Part shown: piece by piece, positions 16,406 to 25,261 of the stretch
How the letters are laid out: the number at the start of each line of letters is the position of its first letter
Numbering within the stretch: position 1 is the stretch's first letter
NCBI RefSeq assembly: GCF_002973595.1
Contig: NZ_PVEO01000002.1
Location: forward strand, 186,001 to 250,000
Direction: 5' to 3'
Length of the DNA: 64,000 nucleotides
Source of the DNA: Jejuia pallidilutea
GTDB lineage: Bacteria; Bacteroidota; Bacteroidia; Flavobacteriales; Flavobacteriaceae
Translations under genes and position numbers: made by a program
The notes under the pieces: model-generated
What the model was told of the DNA's origin: nothing
What the model saw: only the letters and a program-made list of their open reading frames with translations
Databases searched by the model: none

Positions 16406-17038
16406 ATGAAATACTTTAATGAATCTGACATACAAGCTTTAAACCATATTTATAAAATAAATTTAATTAACAGTTGTTCGGGCTACAAATCTGCAAATTT
16501 AATAGGGTCTGTCTCACAAGATGGTAAAGAAAACGTAGCCGTATTTAGTTCGGTAACACACATAGGCTCTAGTCCTGCTATACTTGGTTTTTTTTTAAGG
16601 CCTACAACTGTAATTAGAAATACTTACGAAAATTTAAAAGCCACAGGCTACTACACCATAAACCACATACACAAAACTATTATTAGCGACGCGCACCATA
16701 CTTCTGCCAAGTATGATGCCTCAATTTCTGAATTTGATGTAACCAACCTAGAAGCAGAATACAAACCAGAATTTAAGGCGCCTTTCGTTAAACATGCTCC
16801 CGTACAATTGGCTATGGAGTTTGTTGAGGAATACGATATTAAAGCAAATAATACCATTTTGGTTATAGGAAAGGTTGTGGGTTTATATGTAAACGATCAT
16901 CTAATTGAAGAAGATGGATTTATAAACCTATCAAAAGCAGAAGTTGCTGCCATTAATGGTCTAGACGGTTACGCCGTTCCAGAAACAAAAACACGTTTTG
17001 GTTATCAAAGACCAAAAGCATTGGAAATTAAAAACTAA
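16406..17038 (+). CDS. Flavin reductase family protein
   Basis: The 210-residue product matches the FMN-binding split-barrel flavin reductase family, which reduces free flavin with NAD(P)H. Supporting features are the N-terminal LINSCSGYKSANLIGSVS segment and VAVFSSVTHIGSSPAILGFFLRP (about 44-66), followed by TYENLKATGYYTINHI and an AAINGLDGYAVPE segment near the end. It begins two bases after the UbiB-like gene. Next to flavin-dependent photolyases it could keep FAD or FMN reduced, or serve a flavin-dependent oxygenase. That link is inference from context. Confidence 0.85.
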   Translation: MKYFNESDIQALNHIYKINLINSCSGYKSANLIGSVSQDGKENVAVFSSVTHIGSSPAILGFFLRPTTVIRNTYENLKATGYYTINHIHKTIISDAHHTSAKYDASISEFDVTNLEAEYKPEFKAPFVKHAPVQLAMEFVEEYDIKANNTILVIGKVVGLYVNDHLIEEDGFINLSKAEVAAINGLDGYAVPETKTRFGYQRPKALEIKN

Positions 17039-17105
17039 TGTATCACCCAACTACGGCAGGTCTGTAGTTGTATAAATTAGTAGAATTTGTATAAAATAAC
17101 ATTAA

Positions 17106-18575
17106 ATGAATATACTCGTAACAGGAGCAACAGGCTACATAGGCAAACGCCTTATACCCTTTTTATTGAATGAAGGGCATACTGTTATTTGTGTAGTACG
17201 AGATAAATTAAGAGCTGAAAAAAGTTATGCGGAAGATGAAAACATACTAGTAGTAGAAGCCGACTTTTTAAAACCAGAGACACTTAAAAATATTCCAAAA
17301 AAAATAGATGTAGCGTATTACTTAATACATTCTATGTCTAACTCTTCAAAAGATTTTGAATCTCTAGAAGAACGATGTGCTATAAACTTCAAAGATTACA
17401 TTGAAACCACAGATGTAAAACAAGTAATATACTTAAGTGGCATTACCAACGAAAAAAAATTATCTAAACACTTACGCTCTAGAAAAAATGTAGAAGAACG
17501 CTTATCATCAAAACAATACGCGTTAACCATTTTTAAAGCGGGTATTATTGTGGGTTCGGGGAGCTCTTCATTCGAAATAATAAGGGATTTGGTTGAAAAG
17601 CTGCCCTTTATGATTGCTCCAAAATGGCTAAATACAAAAACACAACCTTTAGCGGTTAGGGATGTACTGTCGTTTTTAACCAAAGCCGCTGGTAACAAAA
17701 CAGTTTACAATACCTCTTACGATGTTTTTGGACCAGAAATTATTACCTACAAAGAAATGCTTTTGCAATTTGCACAAGTTCGTGGACTAAAACGCTACAT
17801 TTTAACCGTACCGGTTATGACACCAAAACTATCATCGTATTGGTTATATTTTGTAACGTCTACGTCGTATAAATTAGCTACATCTTTAGTAGATAGTATG
17901 GGCGTTCAAATTATAGGAAAAAAGAGTAATATAAACGAGCTACTAAATGTAAAACCTCTTACCTATAAAGAAGCCGTAGAATTAGCTTTTGAAAAAATTG
18001 AGCAAAATAGTATTGTTTCCAGTTGGAAAGATTCTATGGTGAGTAGTGGTAGATTAAGAAACAGCTTGCACAAATATGTTAACGTACCAAAGTTTGGGTG
18101 TTTTACCGATTATAAAGAACGAGAGGTTATTGATGCAAAACAAACCATAGATAAAATTTGGAGTATTGGTGGTAAAAATGGTTGGTACTATGGCACAGTG
18201 TTATGGCGCATTAGGGGCTATATAGACAAGCTTTTTGGCGGTATAGGCTTAAGACGTGGCAGAACTAGCCCAACTCAGCTAGATGCAGGAGACGCGCTAG
18301 ACTTTTGGCGCGTAATTTTCGCAGATAAAAAACAACAGAAATTATTACTCTATGCCGAAATGCGCTTACCTGGTGAGGCTTGGTTAGAATTTAAAATAGA
18401 AGATAAAAAACTAAAACAAACGGCAACCTTTAGACCACGCGGACTTTGGGGCAGGTTGTATTGGTATGCTGTATTACCATTCCACGGATTTATATTTACA
18501 GGAATGATAAATAAACTCGTTAATGTTGAACCACAAAAAACAACACCTACCACAAAAAACGTGTCCGATTTGTAA
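17106..18575 (+). CDS. NAD(P)-binding SDR with DUF2867 domain
   Basis: The 489-residue protein starts with an extended/atypical SDR Rossmann fold, [12 protein letters not shown] (residues 5-16), and a [20 protein letters not shown] region. A C-terminal DUF2867 domain (about 330-480) follows, with [25 protein letters not shown] and [10 protein letters not shown]. The same two-domain architecture is known from YbjT-like proteins of uncertain function. It is often found beside photolyase, cryptochrome and TspO genes in bacteria with light-induced clusters. A 67-base gap precedes it and its 3' end overlaps the DUF2256 gene by 53 bases in another frame. Confidence 0.88.
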   Translation: MNILVTGATGYIGKRLIPFLLNEGHTVICVVRDKLRAEKSYAEDENILVVEADFLKPETLKNIPKKIDVAYYLIHSMSNSSKDFESLEERCAINFKDYIETTDVKQVIYLSGITNEKKLSKHLRSRKNVEERLSSKQYALTIFKAGIIVGSGSSSFEIIRDLVEKLPFMIAPKWLNTKTQPLAVRDVLSFLTKAAGNKTVYNTSYDVFGPEIITYKEMLLQFAQVRGLKRYILTVPVMTPKLSSYWLYFVTSTSYKLATSLVDSMGVQIIGKKSNINELLNVKPLTYKEAVELAFEKIEQNSIVSSWKDSMVSSGRLRNSLHKYVNVPKFGCFTDYKEREVIDAKQTIDKIWSIGGKNGWYYGTVLWRIRGYIDKLFGGIGLRRGRTSPTQLDAGDALDFWRVIFADKKQQKLLLYAEMRLPGEAWLEFKIEDKKLKQTATFRPRGLWGRLYWYAVLPFHGFIFTGMINKLVNVEPQKTTPTTKNVSDL

Positions 18576-18672
18576 ACGGCCTTTCACATGGAGAAAAAAA
18601 TGGGAAAAGAACTGGGAACACGTAAAATATTGTAGCGAAAGATGCAGAAGGAACAAAACAATACAGGATTAG
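18523..18672 (+). CDS. DUF2256 zinc-ribbon-like small protein
   Basis: This 49-residue gene overlaps both neighbours: it starts at ATG 18523 inside the SDR gene and ends at 18672 inside the cryptochrome gene. The product has the DUF2256 signature, with [14 protein letters not shown] followed by [10 protein letters not shown]. The four cysteines form a CxxC...CxxxC pattern that probably binds zinc, and basic and tryptophan residues fill the middle. DUF2256 genes are typically found beside cryptochrome or photolyase genes and TIGR03643, both present here. It may be a nucleic-acid-binding or assembly factor for these flavoproteins; no function has been established. Confidence 0.85.
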   Translation: MLNHKKQHLPQKTCPICKRPFTWRKKWEKNWEHVKYCSERCRRNKTIQD

Positions 18673-19952
18673 TTTGGTTTAGAAACAACCTTAGGGTTAA
18701 TGATAACATGGTTTTAAATGAAGCCATAAAACAGCAAAACCATATTATTGCTGTTTACTGTTTTGATCCTAGAAGTTTTGAAATTGGTGATTTTGGATTT
18801 AAAAAAACAGAAAAGTTCAGGGCAAAGTTTTTAATTGAAACTGTTGAAGATTTAAAGAAAAACCTAAAATCTTTAAATATTGAATTATTGGTGCACCATG
18901 AAAAACCAGAACTCATAATACCTGAACTCATAAAAAAACATGGTGTAAGTGCCATGTATTTGCAAAAAGAATGGACTGTGGAAGAACAACATGTTTTAAA
19001 TAAGGTTAAATCTGCCGTTTCCAATAATGTTGAATATCATGAGTTTTTCGACCAGTTTCTATATCACCCAGAGGATATTGCTATGTCGTTTTCTCAAATT
19101 CCGCAAGTATTCACAAACTTTAGAAAAAAAGTTGAAAAATACAGTAAAGTTAGGAGTTCTGTGGGTATAGAATCCCAAACACCAAACACAAACATTTCAA
19201 ATAGTACACAAATACCTACTTTAAAAGATTTAGGTTTTAAAGATTTTAAAACACATGCCAATACAGCATTTCCTTTTAAAGGTGGCGAAACTTCAGCTAT
19301 ACAACGATTAAACAATTATTTTTTTGAAACTAAAAAACTAGGTTTTTATAAAAAAACTAGAAATGGATTGGTTGGAACAGATTTCAGTTCTAAATTCTCG
19401 CCATGGCTTGCTAACGGTAGTATTTCTGCAAGAACTATTTATTGGCAAGTTAAAAAGTTTGAAAAAGAACACTATAAAAACCAATCTACATACTGGTTGA
19501 TTTTTGAACTGATTTGGAGAGATTACTTTAAATACATTTCGTTAAAACACGGTAATACTATTTTTAAAATTGGTGGTATTCTTAACAAGGAATATGAATG
19601 GAAAACCAACCAAGCACTAATAAAACAATGGATAGAGGGCGAAACCCGTTCCACCTTTGTTAATGCTAATATGGTAGAACTTAAAAAAACAGGTTGGATG
19701 AGCAATAGGGGTAGACAAAACGTGGCGTCATTTTTCGCTAAAGATCTATTATTAGATTGGAGAATTGGCGCTGCGTATTTTGAATCGCTACTTATAGATT
19801 ACGATGTACATAGCAACTATGGCAATTGGATGTATGTGGCTGGTGTAGGAAACGACCCAAGAGACCGAAAGTTTAATGTAGATACTCAAGCTGAACGCTA
19901 TGACGCCAATGGTAAATTTCAAAATTTATGGTTGCAAGAAACATTATTTTAA
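18642..19952 (+). CDS. DASH-family cryptochrome
   Basis: Cry-DASH proteins bind FAD and an antenna pterin and repair CPDs in single-stranded DNA or act as blue-light sensors. The 436-residue protein has the N-terminal photolyase alpha/beta domain ([14 protein letters not shown], residues 9-22). The FAD domain carries [28 protein letters not shown] and [15 protein letters not shown]. The DASH-type [21 protein letters not shown] stretch comes near the C-terminus. Length and ending match bacterial Cry-DASH. Its start overlaps DUF2256 by 31 bases. It is the first of three consecutive photolyase/cryptochrome genes here and a fourth lies at 27584. Confidence 0.93.
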   Translation: MQKEQNNTGLVWFRNNLRVNDNMVLNEAIKQQNHIIAVYCFDPRSFEIGDFGFKKTEKFRAKFLIETVEDLKKNLKSLNIELLVHHEKPELIIPELIKKHGVSAMYLQKEWTVEEQHVLNKVKSAVSNNVEYHEFFDQFLYHPEDIAMSFSQIPQVFTNFRKKVEKYSKVRSSVGIESQTPNTNISNSTQIPTLKDLGFKDFKTHANTAFPFKGGETSAIQRLNNYFFETKKLGFYKKTRNGLVGTDFSSKFSPWLANGSISARTIYWQVKKFEKEHYKNQSTYWLIFELIWRDYFKYISLKHGNTIFKIGGILNKEYEWKTNQALIKQWIEGETRSTFVNANMVELKKTGWMSNRGRQNVASFFAKDLLLDWRIGAAYFESLLIDYDVHSNYGNWMYVAGVGNDPRDRKFNVDTQAERYDANGKFQNLWLQETLF

Positions 19953-20012
19953 AGGTTGTTTCACAGAAGTTTGCAGAGAAAATACGGAGTTGCACAGAGA
20001 AACATATAACAA

Positions 20013-21545
20013 ATGAAAACACTTAGACTCATATTAGGAGACCAACTCAATATAAAACATTCTTGGTTTAAAGAAACCAATAACGATGTGGTGTATTGTC
20101 TGTTTGAAATGCGCCAAGAAACAGATTATGTTAAACACCACATCCAAAAGGTAATAGGCTTTTTTGCTGCTATGCGTCAGTTTAGTTTAGATATAGAATC
20201 GAATGGACATAATGTGATTTACCTTAAAATTAATGATGAAAAAAACACACAAAGTTTAACCGATAATCTATCAAAAGTAATTGAAGAACATCGCATTGAA
20301 AACTTTGAGTATATATACCCTGACGAGTACCGTTTAGATGAACAACTTAAAGCGTTTAGCAACAATTTAAACATCACATCAAAAGCTGTTTCAGCAGAAC
20401 ATTTCTATACTAAAAGAGACGATTTAAAACAATTCTTTAAAGGCAAAAAGCAATATCTCATGGAAAATTTCTACAGAGATATGCGCAAAAAACATGATAT
20501 TTTAATGGTCTCTGACCAACCTGAAGGCGGTAAATGGAATTTCGACAAAAGCAACAGAAACAAGTGGAAAGGCGATGTAAGTATTCCCAATTATAAGCTT
20601 TTTAAAAACAACGTAGATACTATTGTTTCAGATATTGAAAACGCAGGTATTAAAACTATTGGAAGGTTTACAACAAAAACGTTCTCCTACCCTATTTCGC
20701 GGGCTCAAGCTATAGAACAGCTTAAATATTTTTGCGAACACCTTTTAATTCATTTTGGTGATTATCAAGATGCAATGCATACCGAAGAAACATATTTATT
20801 TCATTCTAGGTTGTCTTTCGCCATGAATTTAAAGCTTATTTCACCCAAAGATGTAGTGAAAACGGTAATGAACTATTACCGCAAACATGGCGATAACATT
20901 CACATTTCCCAAGTTGAAGGTTTTGTACGTCAAATTATAGGATGGCGCGAATATATGCGTGGTATGTATTGGGCATTTATGCCAGAATATAAAGATCTAA
21001 ACACACTAGATAACCACAACAAACTCCCTGATTTTTTCTGGACCGGCAACACAAAAATGAATTGTTTAAAGCACGCCATTAACAATTCTTTAGATAATGG
21101 ATATGCTCACCACATACAACGCTTAATGATTACTGGTAATTACGCACTATTAACCCAAACCAATCCTGACGAAGTAGACCATTGGTATTTAGGTATTTAT
21201 GTAGATGCCATAGAATGGGTACAACTTACCAATACTAGAGGTATGAGCCAGTTTGCCGATGGTGGCAAAATTGCAACAAAACCTTATGTGTCCTCTGGCT
21301 CCTACGTTAATAAAATGAGTAACTACTGTAAAAATTGCCATTACAATAAGAGCAAAAAAACAGAAGACGACGCTTGTCCTTTTAATAGCTTATACTGGAA
21401 TTTCCTTGACGAAAAGCGAGACCAATTAAGCAATAATTTTAGAATGGGTATGATGTATAATCTACTTGATAAAATGGATAAGCAGGACTTACAAAATATT
21501 AAAGAAAAAGCACAACATATAATAGCGCACCAAGATGAATACTAA
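20013..21545 (+). CDS. Iron-sulfur photolyase/cryptochrome (FeS-BCP, PhrB-like)
   Basis: This 510-residue protein belongs to the iron-sulfur bacterial cryptochrome/photolyase group, whose Agrobacterium PhrB member repairs (6-4) photoproducts. The family binds FAD, a lumazine antenna and one 4Fe-4S cluster. The four cluster cysteines appear here as Cys351, Cys439, Cys442 and Cys455, the spacing expected for PhrB. Other family segments are LRLILGDQLN at the N-terminus, FVRQIIGWREYMRGMYW (about 304-320) and MITGNYALL. The last 11 bases overlap the following photolyase gene. The antenna is a product of riboflavin metabolism in related enzymes. A DNA-repair role is likely; a signalling role cannot be excluded. 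Confidence 0.93.
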   Translation: MKTLRLILGDQLNIKHSWFKETNNDVVYCLFEMRQETDYVKHHIQKVIGFFAAMRQFSLDIESNGHNVIYLKINDEKNTQSLTDNLSKVIEEHRIENFEYIYPDEYRLDEQLKAFSNNLNITSKAVSAEHFYTKRDDLKQFFKGKKQYLMENFYRDMRKKHDILMVSDQPEGGKWNFDKSNRNKWKGDVSIPNYKLFKNNVDTIVSDIENAGIKTIGRFTTKTFSYPISRAQAIEQLKYFCEHLLIHFGDYQDAMHTEETYLFHSRLSFAMNLKLISPKDVVKTVMNYYRKHGDNIHISQVEGFVRQIIGWREYMRGMYWAFMPEYKDLNTLDNHNKLPDFFWTGNTKMNCLKHAINNSLDNGYAHHIQRLMITGNYALLTQTNPDEVDHWYLGIYVDAIEWVQLTNTRGMSQFADGGKIATKPYVSSGSYVNKMSNYCKNCHYNKSKKTEDDACPFNSLYWNFLDEKRDQLSNNFRMGMMYNLLDKMDKQDLQNIKEKAQHIIAHQDEY

Positions 21546-23016
21546 GCCCCACATAACTGTAGTATGGTTAAAACGCGATTTACGATTGCACGACAACGAG
21601 GCTATTTTTAATGCATTAAATACTAAAAAACCAGTACTATTACTGTATAGTTTTGAGCCTTTATTAATGAATGATCCGCATTATAGTGAACGCCACTGGA
21701 ATTTCATCAAAGAATCTATTGTAGATTTAAATGAAGCGTTACAAGCATACAATTCTAAAATACTTGCTGTACAATCTGATATTATAGCCAGTATAAACCA
21801 ATTGCTTTCGCACTATCACATTTCTGATATTTTCTCTCATCAGGAAACAGGCATTCGCGTTACTTTTGAAAGAGACAAAAATTTTAAAAGATTTTGCAAA
21901 AACAACTTAATAAATTGGCACGAAAATATTAACAACGGTGTACAACGTGGTTTAAAAAACAGAGACGGATGGAACGATATGGTAGATGCATTTTATGCTA
22001 TAGAACCATTGGCGTTTAGTCCAAACACAAACCAACTTATAACCATTGATGAAATACATGCGCTAGAACAACACTTTAATCTCCCAGATTTAAACACCCC
22101 AGAATTCACACCATTTCAAAAAGGGGGGCGCACCACAGGTTTAAGGTACTTAAAATCCTTTTTCAAAGAACGCTATCCAGAATATATGATTAATATCTCT
22201 AAGCCAGAAGCCGCTAGGAGTAGTTGTAGCAGGATTTCACCTTATATTGCTTGGGGAAATTTATCGGTAAGGGAAGTATATCATGAGGCTTATCATTTAA
22301 AAGAAACTTCAAAATATAAAAAATCCTTAGAAGCGTTTATGTCGCGTTTACGATGGCAAACACATTTTATTCAAAAGTTCGAGATGGAGCACACTATGGA
22401 AGATGCCAGTGTAAATAAGGGGTTCCATAAGCTTAAAAAAAGCATTTCAGAAAAATATCAAATCGCTTGGAAAACAGGGCAAACAGGCTACCCATTAGTT
22501 GATGCCTGTATGCGTTGCTTAAACGAAACGGGATATTTAAATTTTAGAATGCGCGCTTTGGTAGTATCGTTCTTTACCCATAACCTATGGCAACCTTGGC
22601 AAGAAGCCACTACGCATTTATCGCAAATGTTTTTAGATTTTGAACCAGGGATTCACTTTCCCCAGCTACAAATGCAAGCAGGAGAAACGGGTATTAATAT
22701 GCTACGTATCTATAATCCGGTTAAAAATAGTCTGGAGCACGACCCCGAAGCATCCTTTATAAAAAAATGGGTACCAGAATTAAAGGCATTAGATACGCCT
22801 TTTGCCCACGAACCGTATTTAATGACCGAATTGGAACAGCAATTCTACAATTTTCAACTAGGAAAAGACTACCCACATCCTATAGTTGATTTGGATGTTA
22901 CAAGAAAAAAGGCTGGAGACACTCTATGGAAACTCCGCAAAGACAAAACTGTACTAGAAGAAAGCAAAAGAATTCTTAAAAAACATACGCTTAGGAGACG
23001 TCTCTCAAACACGTAA
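21535..23016 (+). CDS. Class I-like photolyase/cryptochrome (FAD-binding domain protein)
   Basis: The 493-residue product has an N-terminal photolyase domain (VVWLKRDLRLHDNEAIF, residues 9-25) and a FAD-binding domain. The latter includes GGRTTGLRYLKSFF, SRISPYIAWGNLSVREV and TGYPLVDACMRCLNETGYLNFRMRAL. It then differs from CPD photolyases: instead of the usual NWQW...RIFNP segment it has FEPGIHFPQLQMQAGETG and MLRIYNPVKNS. That ending is seen in a separate cryptochrome-like branch of uncertain activity. It overlaps the iron-sulfur photolyase by 11 bases. It is either a specialised photolyase or a light sensor, and biochemical function cannot be assigned from sequence. Confidence 0.88.
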   Translation: MNTKPHITVVWLKRDLRLHDNEAIFNALNTKKPVLLLYSFEPLLMNDPHYSERHWNFIKESIVDLNEALQAYNSKILAVQSDIIASINQLLSHYHISDIFSHQETGIRVTFERDKNFKRFCKNNLINWHENINNGVQRGLKNRDGWNDMVDAFYAIEPLAFSPNTNQLITIDEIHALEQHFNLPDLNTPEFTPFQKGGRTTGLRYLKSFFKERYPEYMINISKPEAARSSCSRISPYIAWGNLSVREVYHEAYHLKETSKYKKSLEAFMSRLRWQTHFIQKFEMEHTMEDASVNKGFHKLKKSISEKYQIAWKTGQTGYPLVDACMRCLNETGYLNFRMRALVVSFFTHNLWQPWQEATTHLSQMFLDFEPGIHFPQLQMQAGETGINMLRIYNPVKNSLEHDPEASFIKKWVPELKALDTPFAHEPYLMTELEQQFYNFQLGKDYPHPIVDLDVTRKKAGDTLWKLRKDKTVLEESKRILKKHTLRRRLSNT

Positions 23017-23079
23017 ACAACTAATTTTCAACATGCTAAACGAATTAATAAATCTTATCAATAGTGAGATGTTAATTTT

Positions 23080-23122
23080 TGTTTAACTTTTTTTAATAAA
23101 CATTAAACATTTTGTATATTTG
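23080..23122 (+). promoter_or_regulatory. Photobiology operon promoter B with the same operator
   Basis: TGTTTAAC (23080-23087), a 14-base spacer, ATTAAACA (23102-23109), then TTTTG and the -7 box TATATTTG (23115-23122). All spacings equal those of the promoter before the TetR-like gene, and most of the surrounding bases are also identical. The -7 box covers the TTG at 23120, so that codon cannot be in the mRNA and the first gene must start at ATG 23141. Confidence 0.78.
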
Positions 23123-23140
23123 AGATATCAAGATGATTTA

Positions 23141-23569
23141 ATGATACTAAACACAACATACCACAACAAAGAACATAAGCAACTTTTAGAGGATCTAGTA
23201 GGTAAAAGTTTTACGTTTTTAGAATCTTTAAAAATGAAAGGCGTGGGCTCTAAACGTATGATTGTTGGTGAGGTAAGCCCCAATCTACAAAATTACATGA
23301 ATACCGTTGCAGACATAAATTACGCAAATATAGAGTTGCGCAAAAGTGGTATTCTCATCTTTATCAATAAAGGCTTGAAAAATTTTACCTGGGCCATACC
23401 CTATTACCAATTGGTAATGTATAAAACAAATGGTGCTAGCATACATGCACAGGGAAGATTCATTCATTTTAAAAACAATAAAACCTTTAAGGAAAACAAA
23501 CGGTTTTTTGAAAAAATGTTGGATGAAAAAATAAAATATGACGAACAGTATAATTTTCAGAATATATGA
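23141..23569 (+). CDS. Conserved hypothetical protein, first gene of second photobiology operon
   Basis: I do not recognise a named family. The start is placed at ATG 23141 because the upstream TTG frame extension lies inside the -7 box of promoter B. The 142-residue product has no signal peptide or membrane segment and mixes basic helices with strands. Notable segments are VGKSFTFLESLKMKGVGSKR, SGILIFINKGLKNFTWAIPY and GRFIHFKNNKTFKENKRFFEKML. The central part could be a small beta-barrel of PH-like type, but that is a guess from strand pattern only. Its stop overlaps the TIGR03643 start, which marks it as part of the operon. Confidence 0.65.
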   Translation: MILNTTYHNKEHKQLLEDLVGKSFTFLESLKMKGVGSKRMIVGEVSPNLQNYMNTVADINYANIELRKSGILIFINKGLKNFTWAIPYYQLVMYKTNGASIHAQGRFIHFKNNKTFKENKRFFEKMLDEKIKYDEQYNFQNI

Positions 23570-23838
23570 CCTTAACGGTAGAAGAAACAGATAGAATTAT
23601 AGAAATGGCATGGGAAGATCGTACAACTTTTGAAGCCATAGAATATCAGTTTGGTCTGAAAGAGCAGGAAGTTATAAACTTGATGCGCCGAGAAATGAAA
23701 CCTAGCAGCTTTAAAATGTGGCGAAAACGTGTACAGGGGCGACAAACAAAACATGAAAAATTACGCTCTTTTGAAAAAGGAAGATTTAAGTGTAGCAGAC
23801 AAAAACAAATTACTCACAATAGAATTTCAAAACGCTAA
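23566..23838 (+). CDS. TIGR03643 family protein
   Basis: The 90-residue protein matches TIGR03643, a small family without known function that commonly travels with cryptochrome and photolyase genes. The diagnostic stretches are IIEMAWEDRTTFEAIE (residues 11-26), FGLKEQEVINLMRREMKP and SSFKMWRKRVQGRQTKH (47-63). A lysine/arginine-rich tail follows. The N-terminal half resembles a helix-turn-helix, so nucleic-acid binding is possible. It overlaps the preceding gene by four bases. A 113-base gap before folE follows. Confidence 0.88.
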   Translation: MTLTVEETDRIIEMAWEDRTTFEAIEYQFGLKEQEVINLMRREMKPSSFKMWRKRVQGRQTKHEKLRSFEKGRFKCSRQKQITHNRISKR

Positions 23839-23951
23839 CGTGCTTTGATTAATTTAAAAGAATCTCTCAGCTATTTAGTTGAGAATCGATTGAAATTATC
23901 ATTCTCATAAAAATGGGAACTTAAGTTAAAACAGCACATAAAAAAGATGAT

Positions 23952-24650
23952 ATGCAAATAGAAAAATTAAAAGTAAAGCAAAACAACGGTCACAAATTAA
24001 ACGGATTTTCAATAGAAGATATAGGTGACGACCATCTAAGCACTGGCTTAGAAACTCCAATGAAAAAAGATGCCTTTAAATTATCTGACACAGAAAAAAA
24101 GGAGCGCATTGCCATTTTGTTTGAAGAAATAATGGACGTTATGGGTCTAGATCTAACCGATGATTCCTTAAAAGGCACTCCTAAGCGTGTGGCCAAAATG
24201 TACATAGACGAAATTTTCTCTGGATTAAACCCTGAAAACAAACCTAAGGTTGCATTATTTGATAATAAGTACCAGTACAACCAAATGTTGGTAGAAAAAA
24301 ACATTACATTTTATTCTAATTGCGAACATCATTTCGTGCCAATTATAGGTAAAGCCCATGTAGCCTACATTTCTTCTGGTAAAGTTATTGGTTTATCTAA
24401 ATTGAATAGAATAGTACAATATTACGCCAAACGCCCTCAAGTTCAAGAGCGTTTAACAAACCAAATTGCTAACGAGTTAAAAACAATTTTAGATACAGAA
24501 GATGTAGCAGTTATTATAGATGCAAAACATCTTTGTGTATCATCAAGGGGTATTAAAGATGATACTTCTGCGACGGTTACCGCATATTATGGCGGGCAGT
24601 TTAATACTTCAGAAAAAATTACAGAAATACAAAATTATTTAAACAGTTAA
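23952..24650 (+). CDS. folE: GTP cyclohydrolase I
   Basis: FolE converts GTP to 7,8-dihydroneopterin triphosphate, the first step towards folate and other pterins, in the cytosol. The 232-residue protein has the zinc site residues Cys124 and His127 in FYSNCEHHFVPI and Cys195 in AKHLCVSSRGI. It also has the substrate-binding segments GTPKRVAKMY (75-84), IGLSKLNRIV and RPQVQERLT. An N-terminal extension of about 40 residues precedes the core. In this setting it may be a second, inducible copy that boosts the pterin used as photolyase antenna. Light-responsive clusters of other bacteria also contain folE. Four bases separate it from the next small gene. Confidence 0.95.
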   Translation: MQIEKLKVKQNNGHKLNGFSIEDIGDDHLSTGLETPMKKDAFKLSDTEKKERIAILFEEIMDVMGLDLTDDSLKGTPKRVAKMYIDEIFSGLNPENKPKVALFDNKYQYNQMLVEKNITFYSNCEHHFVPIIGKAHVAYISSGKVIGLSKLNRIVQYYAKRPQVQERLTNQIANELKTILDTEDVAVIIDAKHLCVSSRGIKDDTSATVTAYYGGQFNTSEKITEIQNYLNS

Positions 24651-24654
24651 CATC

Positions 24655-24879
24655 ATGGATTTAATAGACAGAGCATTAGAATTTGAGCAAAGAAAAATGA
24701 GATCATTGTCTACTAGCGATCGCGTAAAAATCTCTAGAGAGGCAAAAGCCTTAATTTTAGATTTAAACAAAATCTACAAGGTGAAAAAAGATGAAAAAAT
24801 TATGGATATCATGAAACGTTTAACTGCTATAAAACGAAAAGTAGAAAAGCGTTTAAAAGGTGCACCGTTAACAGTATAA
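24655..24879 (+). CDS. Small charged helical protein, paralogue 1
   Basis: This 74-residue protein is not a family I can name. It is predicted to be entirely helical and strongly charged: DLIDRALEFEQRKM at the start, a middle REAKALILDLNKIYKV, and a basic end MKRLTAIKRKVEKRLKG. It is closely similar along its whole length to the gene at 25025, so the two arose by tandem duplication. It begins four bases after folE and is probably co-transcribed. The basic C-terminal helix could bind nucleic acid or a partner protein; no function is known to me. Confidence 0.7.
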   Translation: MDLIDRALEFEQRKMRSLSTSDRVKISREAKALILDLNKIYKVKKDEKIMDIMKRLTAIKRKVEKRLKGAPLTV

Positions 24880-25024
24880 CTATCAAAAAGAGTTAGTTAA
24901 CTCCTTAAAATATTAAATTTTCCTTAATAAATCTGTATAAAAATAGCTAATCTTCTATATTTTATTATATTGCAAACTTGTGCAAAACTAGCGCGCAACA
25001 TACAAAATATAGTAAGCTAAAATT

Positions 25025-25240
25025 ATGGAGATTATTGATAAGGCTTTAGAATTTGAACAACGCAGACACACGTTTAAAACAACTAGTGAACGCATAGAAT
25101 CGTCTAGAGAAGTAAAAGATTTAATATTAAGTTTAAACGATATCTACAAAGTAGAAAAAGATCCTGAAATTATGGATTTAATGAAACGTTTAACAGTAAT
25201 AAAACAAAAAATTGAAAAACGGCTAAAGGGCAGGCCATAA
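25025..25240 (+). CDS. Small charged helical protein, paralogue 2
   Basis: The 71-residue product repeats paralogue 1: EIIDKALEFEQRR, SSREVKDLILSLNDIYKV, then LMKRLTVIKQKIEKRLKG. Identity is high in the first 15 and last 25 residues and lower in the linker, where 1 has MRSLSTSDRVK and 2 has HTFKTTSERIE. A 145-base gap separates the copies and holds a short palindromic GAGTTAGTTAACTC but no clear promoter, so both may lie in one transcript. The next gene follows after 21 bases. The role is unknown. Retention of both copies with divergent linkers suggests that both are used. Confidence 0.7.
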   Translation: MEIIDKALEFEQRRHTFKTTSERIESSREVKDLILSLNDIYKVEKDPEIMDLMKRLTVIKQKIEKRLKGRP

Positions 25241-25261
25241 AAATAAAATGCCCTGAAACCT

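Noticed and set aside
18474-18656. Minus-strand open frame under the SDR/cryptochrome junction
   Set aside because: It is a shadow of the DUF2256 gene on the forward strand, whose Cys motif is clear.
23120-23140. TTG start for the first gene of the second photobiology operon
   Set aside because: The TTG is part of the -7 promoter box, so it would not be in the transcript; ATG 23141 is used.
24888-24906. GAGTTAGTTAACTC palindrome as an operator or terminator
   Set aside because: It is short, has no T run and does not recur at other promoters in the window.
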